A stretch of DNA of 64,000 nt. Origin: Pedococcus sp. 5OH_020. Its GTDB lineage: Bacteria; Actinomycetota; Actinomycetes; Actinomycetales; Dermatophilaceae. The notes beneath the pieces are model-generated. The model saw only the letters and a list, made by a program, of their open reading frames with translations, made no database searches and was not told where the DNA came from. Positions 62,797-64,000 of the stretch are shown piece after piece. Position 1 is the first letter of the stretch. Every line of letters starts with the position of its first letter. The position numbers were made by a program, and so were the translations under genes. The DNA lies in NCBI RefSeq assembly GCF_027812955.1, contig NZ_JAPYZV010000008.1:124001-188000 (forward strand). Direction: 5' to 3'.

Positions 62797-63081
62797 TCAG
62801 TCGCCGTCGAGACCCAGGCTGAACGCCGCTTCGAGGTCGTGCTTGGAGTACGTGCGGAAGGCGATGTGGGTGTTCGTGCCGATGACTCCCTGGACCTTGT
62901 TCAGGCGGTCGGCGATCACGTCGTTGAGCTGCTCGTGCTCTTTCACGCGGATCATCGCGATGAGGTCTGCGTCGCCGGCCACGGAGTAGACCTCGCTCAC
63001 GCCGTCCAGCTCGGCAATGGCTTGCGCGACCTCCGGAATGCGGTCGACTTCGGCGTTGATGAGCACGATGGCGGAGATCAC
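62797..63081 (-). CDS. Lrp/AsnC ligand-binding-domain protein, 94 aa
   Basis: Only the RAM (ligand-binding) half of an Lrp/AsnC regulator: 'ISAIVLINAEVDRIPEVAQAI' and 'VSEVYSVAGDADLIAMIRV', without the DNA-binding part. Such stand-alone domains form rings that bind amino acids. GTG 63081 follows the -10 box TAGATT by 6 nt. Confidence 0.88.
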   Translation of the reverse strand: MISAIVLINAEVDRIPEVAQAIAELDGVSEVYSVAGDADLIAMIRVKEHEQLNDVIADRLNKVQGVIGTNTHIAFRTYSKHDLEAAFSLGLDGD

Positions 63082-63087
63082 AGGCTC

Positions 63088-63093
63088 AATCTA
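63088..63093 (-). promoter_or_regulatory. -10 box (TAGATT) of the Lrp-like gene
   Basis: On the minus strand TAGATT ends 6 nt before GTG 63081. Confidence 0.5.
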
Positions 63094-63157
63094 GCCGCAG
63101 CGGGGGCCGGAGCCGCATCTGCCGGCACGGTCGCGTTTCCGGCCCGCGGGGGAGGCG

Positions 63158-64000
63158 TCAGGAGGCAGCCACGAAACCCGCGACGTCGTTGCGGGCCAGA
63201 ACCTCCGGCTCGAGATGGGCCCTGGCACCGCCGGCCCCACCGACGGGACACGTCCACTCCCCCTCCAGGTCGACGATGCGGACCCCGGGCAGCTCGAGCC
63301 ACCTCAGGATCTTCTCGGTCTCCTCCGGGATGGCGGCGGGCGCCGGCCACGGTGCCGGCAGCACCGCCTCGGCGGTGGTGCGCAGAGCCTCCACGTACGG
63401 CATGGGGTCCGCCCCTCGGGCGGAGAGCGCGGTTGCGGCCAGGCGACCGTGGCGCACGACGATCAGCTCCCAGCCACCGGGCGCCGCGGGCCGTGCCGCG
63501 ATGATCTCCGGGCTGGCGGCGAGCGGGGCGATGCGCTGCGCTCTGGCGATGCCGCGCACCAGTGCGAGCAGCCGGTCCCGCAGGGTGCCGGCGTCCTCGT
63601 ACCGTTCCTGTTCGGCCAAGGAGCCCATCCGCGTCCGCAGTGCGGTGACCACCTGCCGCGAATCACCGACCAGCGCATGGCCGGCCCTGTCGACGATGGC
63701 CGCATACTCCTGAACGGTCTGGGCCCCGGTGCAGGGCGCGCCGCAGCGGCCCATGTCCGCCAGTACGCAGGCCCCCACCCGACTGTGGGGCGTCAGCCGC
63801 TGGACGCACTGCCGCAGGGGGATCACCTCGTGCACCGCCGCCACCGCTGACTCCGCCGAGAGGCGGCTACTGAAGGGACCGATGTATCGCGCGCCGTCGT
63901 TGCGCACCTCCCGCACGATGGACAGCCGCGGGAACGCCTCGACGGTGAGCTTCACCCAAGAGGCCCGCTCGGGCGACCGGGAGCGGCGGTTGTAACGAGG
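63158..64000 (-). CDS. GIY-YIG (UvrC-like) region of a DEDDh exonuclease fusion, partial
   Basis: The frame is open to the window edge, so the start lies beyond 64000. What remains is the end of a UvrC-like GIY-YIG nuclease domain ('YNRRSRSPERASWVKLTVEAF', 'YIGPFSSR') and the Cys-rich helical part 'GACVLADMGRCGAPCTGAQT'. In actinomycetes this follows an N-terminal DnaQ-type exonuclease (Rv2191 in M. tuberculosis, next to trpD), and that half would be off-window. It probably acts in DNA repair. Confidence 0.88.
   Translation of the reverse strand, partial: PRYNRRSRSPERASWVKLTVEAFPRLSIVREVRNDGARYIGPFSSRLSAESAVAAVHEVIPLRQCVQRLTPHSRVGACVLADMGRCGAPCTGAQTVQEYAAIVDRAGHALVGDSRQVVTALRTRMGSLAEQERYEDAGTLRDRLLALVRGIARAQRIAPLAASPEIIAARPAAPGGWELIVVRHGRLAATALSARGADPMPYVEALRTTAEAVLPAPWPAPAAIPEETEKILRWLELPGVRIVDLEGEWTCPVGGAGGARAHLEPEVLARNDVAGFVAAS

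Overview
This 64 kb window is high-GC, densely coded DNA from an actinomycete. It carries a glnA1–lipA–lipB–sucB block, a cytochrome bc1–aa3 branch with the actinobacterial subunit CtaF and a di-haem QcrC, a mycothiol-type maleylpyruvate isomerase-fold protein, and DUF4191, DUF3043 and DUF5302 proteins. The overall flavour suggests Micrococcales (Intrasporangiaceae/Dermatophilaceae-like), but that placement is inference.

Bases 1–14.7 kb are the variable part. They hold an ECF sigma factor coupled to a membrane-anchored PASTA protein, a decayed beta-propeller gene, an acyltransferase-3/SGNH protein, a VOC protein, an IS481 element (with CCTAGC target duplications) and an IS30 element (with GAT duplications) about 100 bp apart, a sugar ABC importer (lipoprotein plus two permeases, no ATPase) behind a palindromic operator, an MFS exporter, a repeat-tailed membrane protein and a deleted tyrosine recombinase.

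From 14.7 kb to the end the order of core genes follows the Mycobacterium tuberculosis Rv2220–Rv2191 region: glnA, RDD protein, DUF4191 protein, lipA, lipB, a TIGR01777 SDR, sucB, pepA, gcvT, glycerate kinase, erpA, adenosine-kinase-like PfkB, ctaC/ctaF, qcrB-qcrA-qcrC and ctaE (in this window ordered ctaE-qcrC-qcrA-qcrB on the minus strand), trpD, and a GIY-YIG protein cut by the window edge. Inserted between these are lineage additions: a DUF4097–PadR operon with a clear double operator, peptidase E, a transmembrane Ser/Thr kinase, lpdA, an OsmC protein, an LLM flavoprotein, a double ECF-type ATPase, an M20 dipeptidase, a glutathionyl-hydroquinone-reductase-like protein, nadA, a flavodoxin-like reductase, aat, a desulfurase-like protein coupled to TusA, and an L,D-transpeptidase/phosphoesterase pair sitting between the oxidase and bc1 genes.

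Functionally, lipB and lipA make the lipoyl cofactor used by SucB and reoxidised by LpdA, and GcvT belongs to the other lipoyl-dependent system. QcrCAB and CtaCDEF form the respiratory supercomplex. GlnA sits behind a four-box GlnR-type site. Many genes have a -10 hexamer 6–8 nt before the start codon, pointing to leaderless mRNAs.

The most unusual observation is a NifS-like protein (45171–46352) that contains no lysine at all, so it cannot form the usual PLP aldimine, yet keeps the other signature residues and overlaps a tusA gene.
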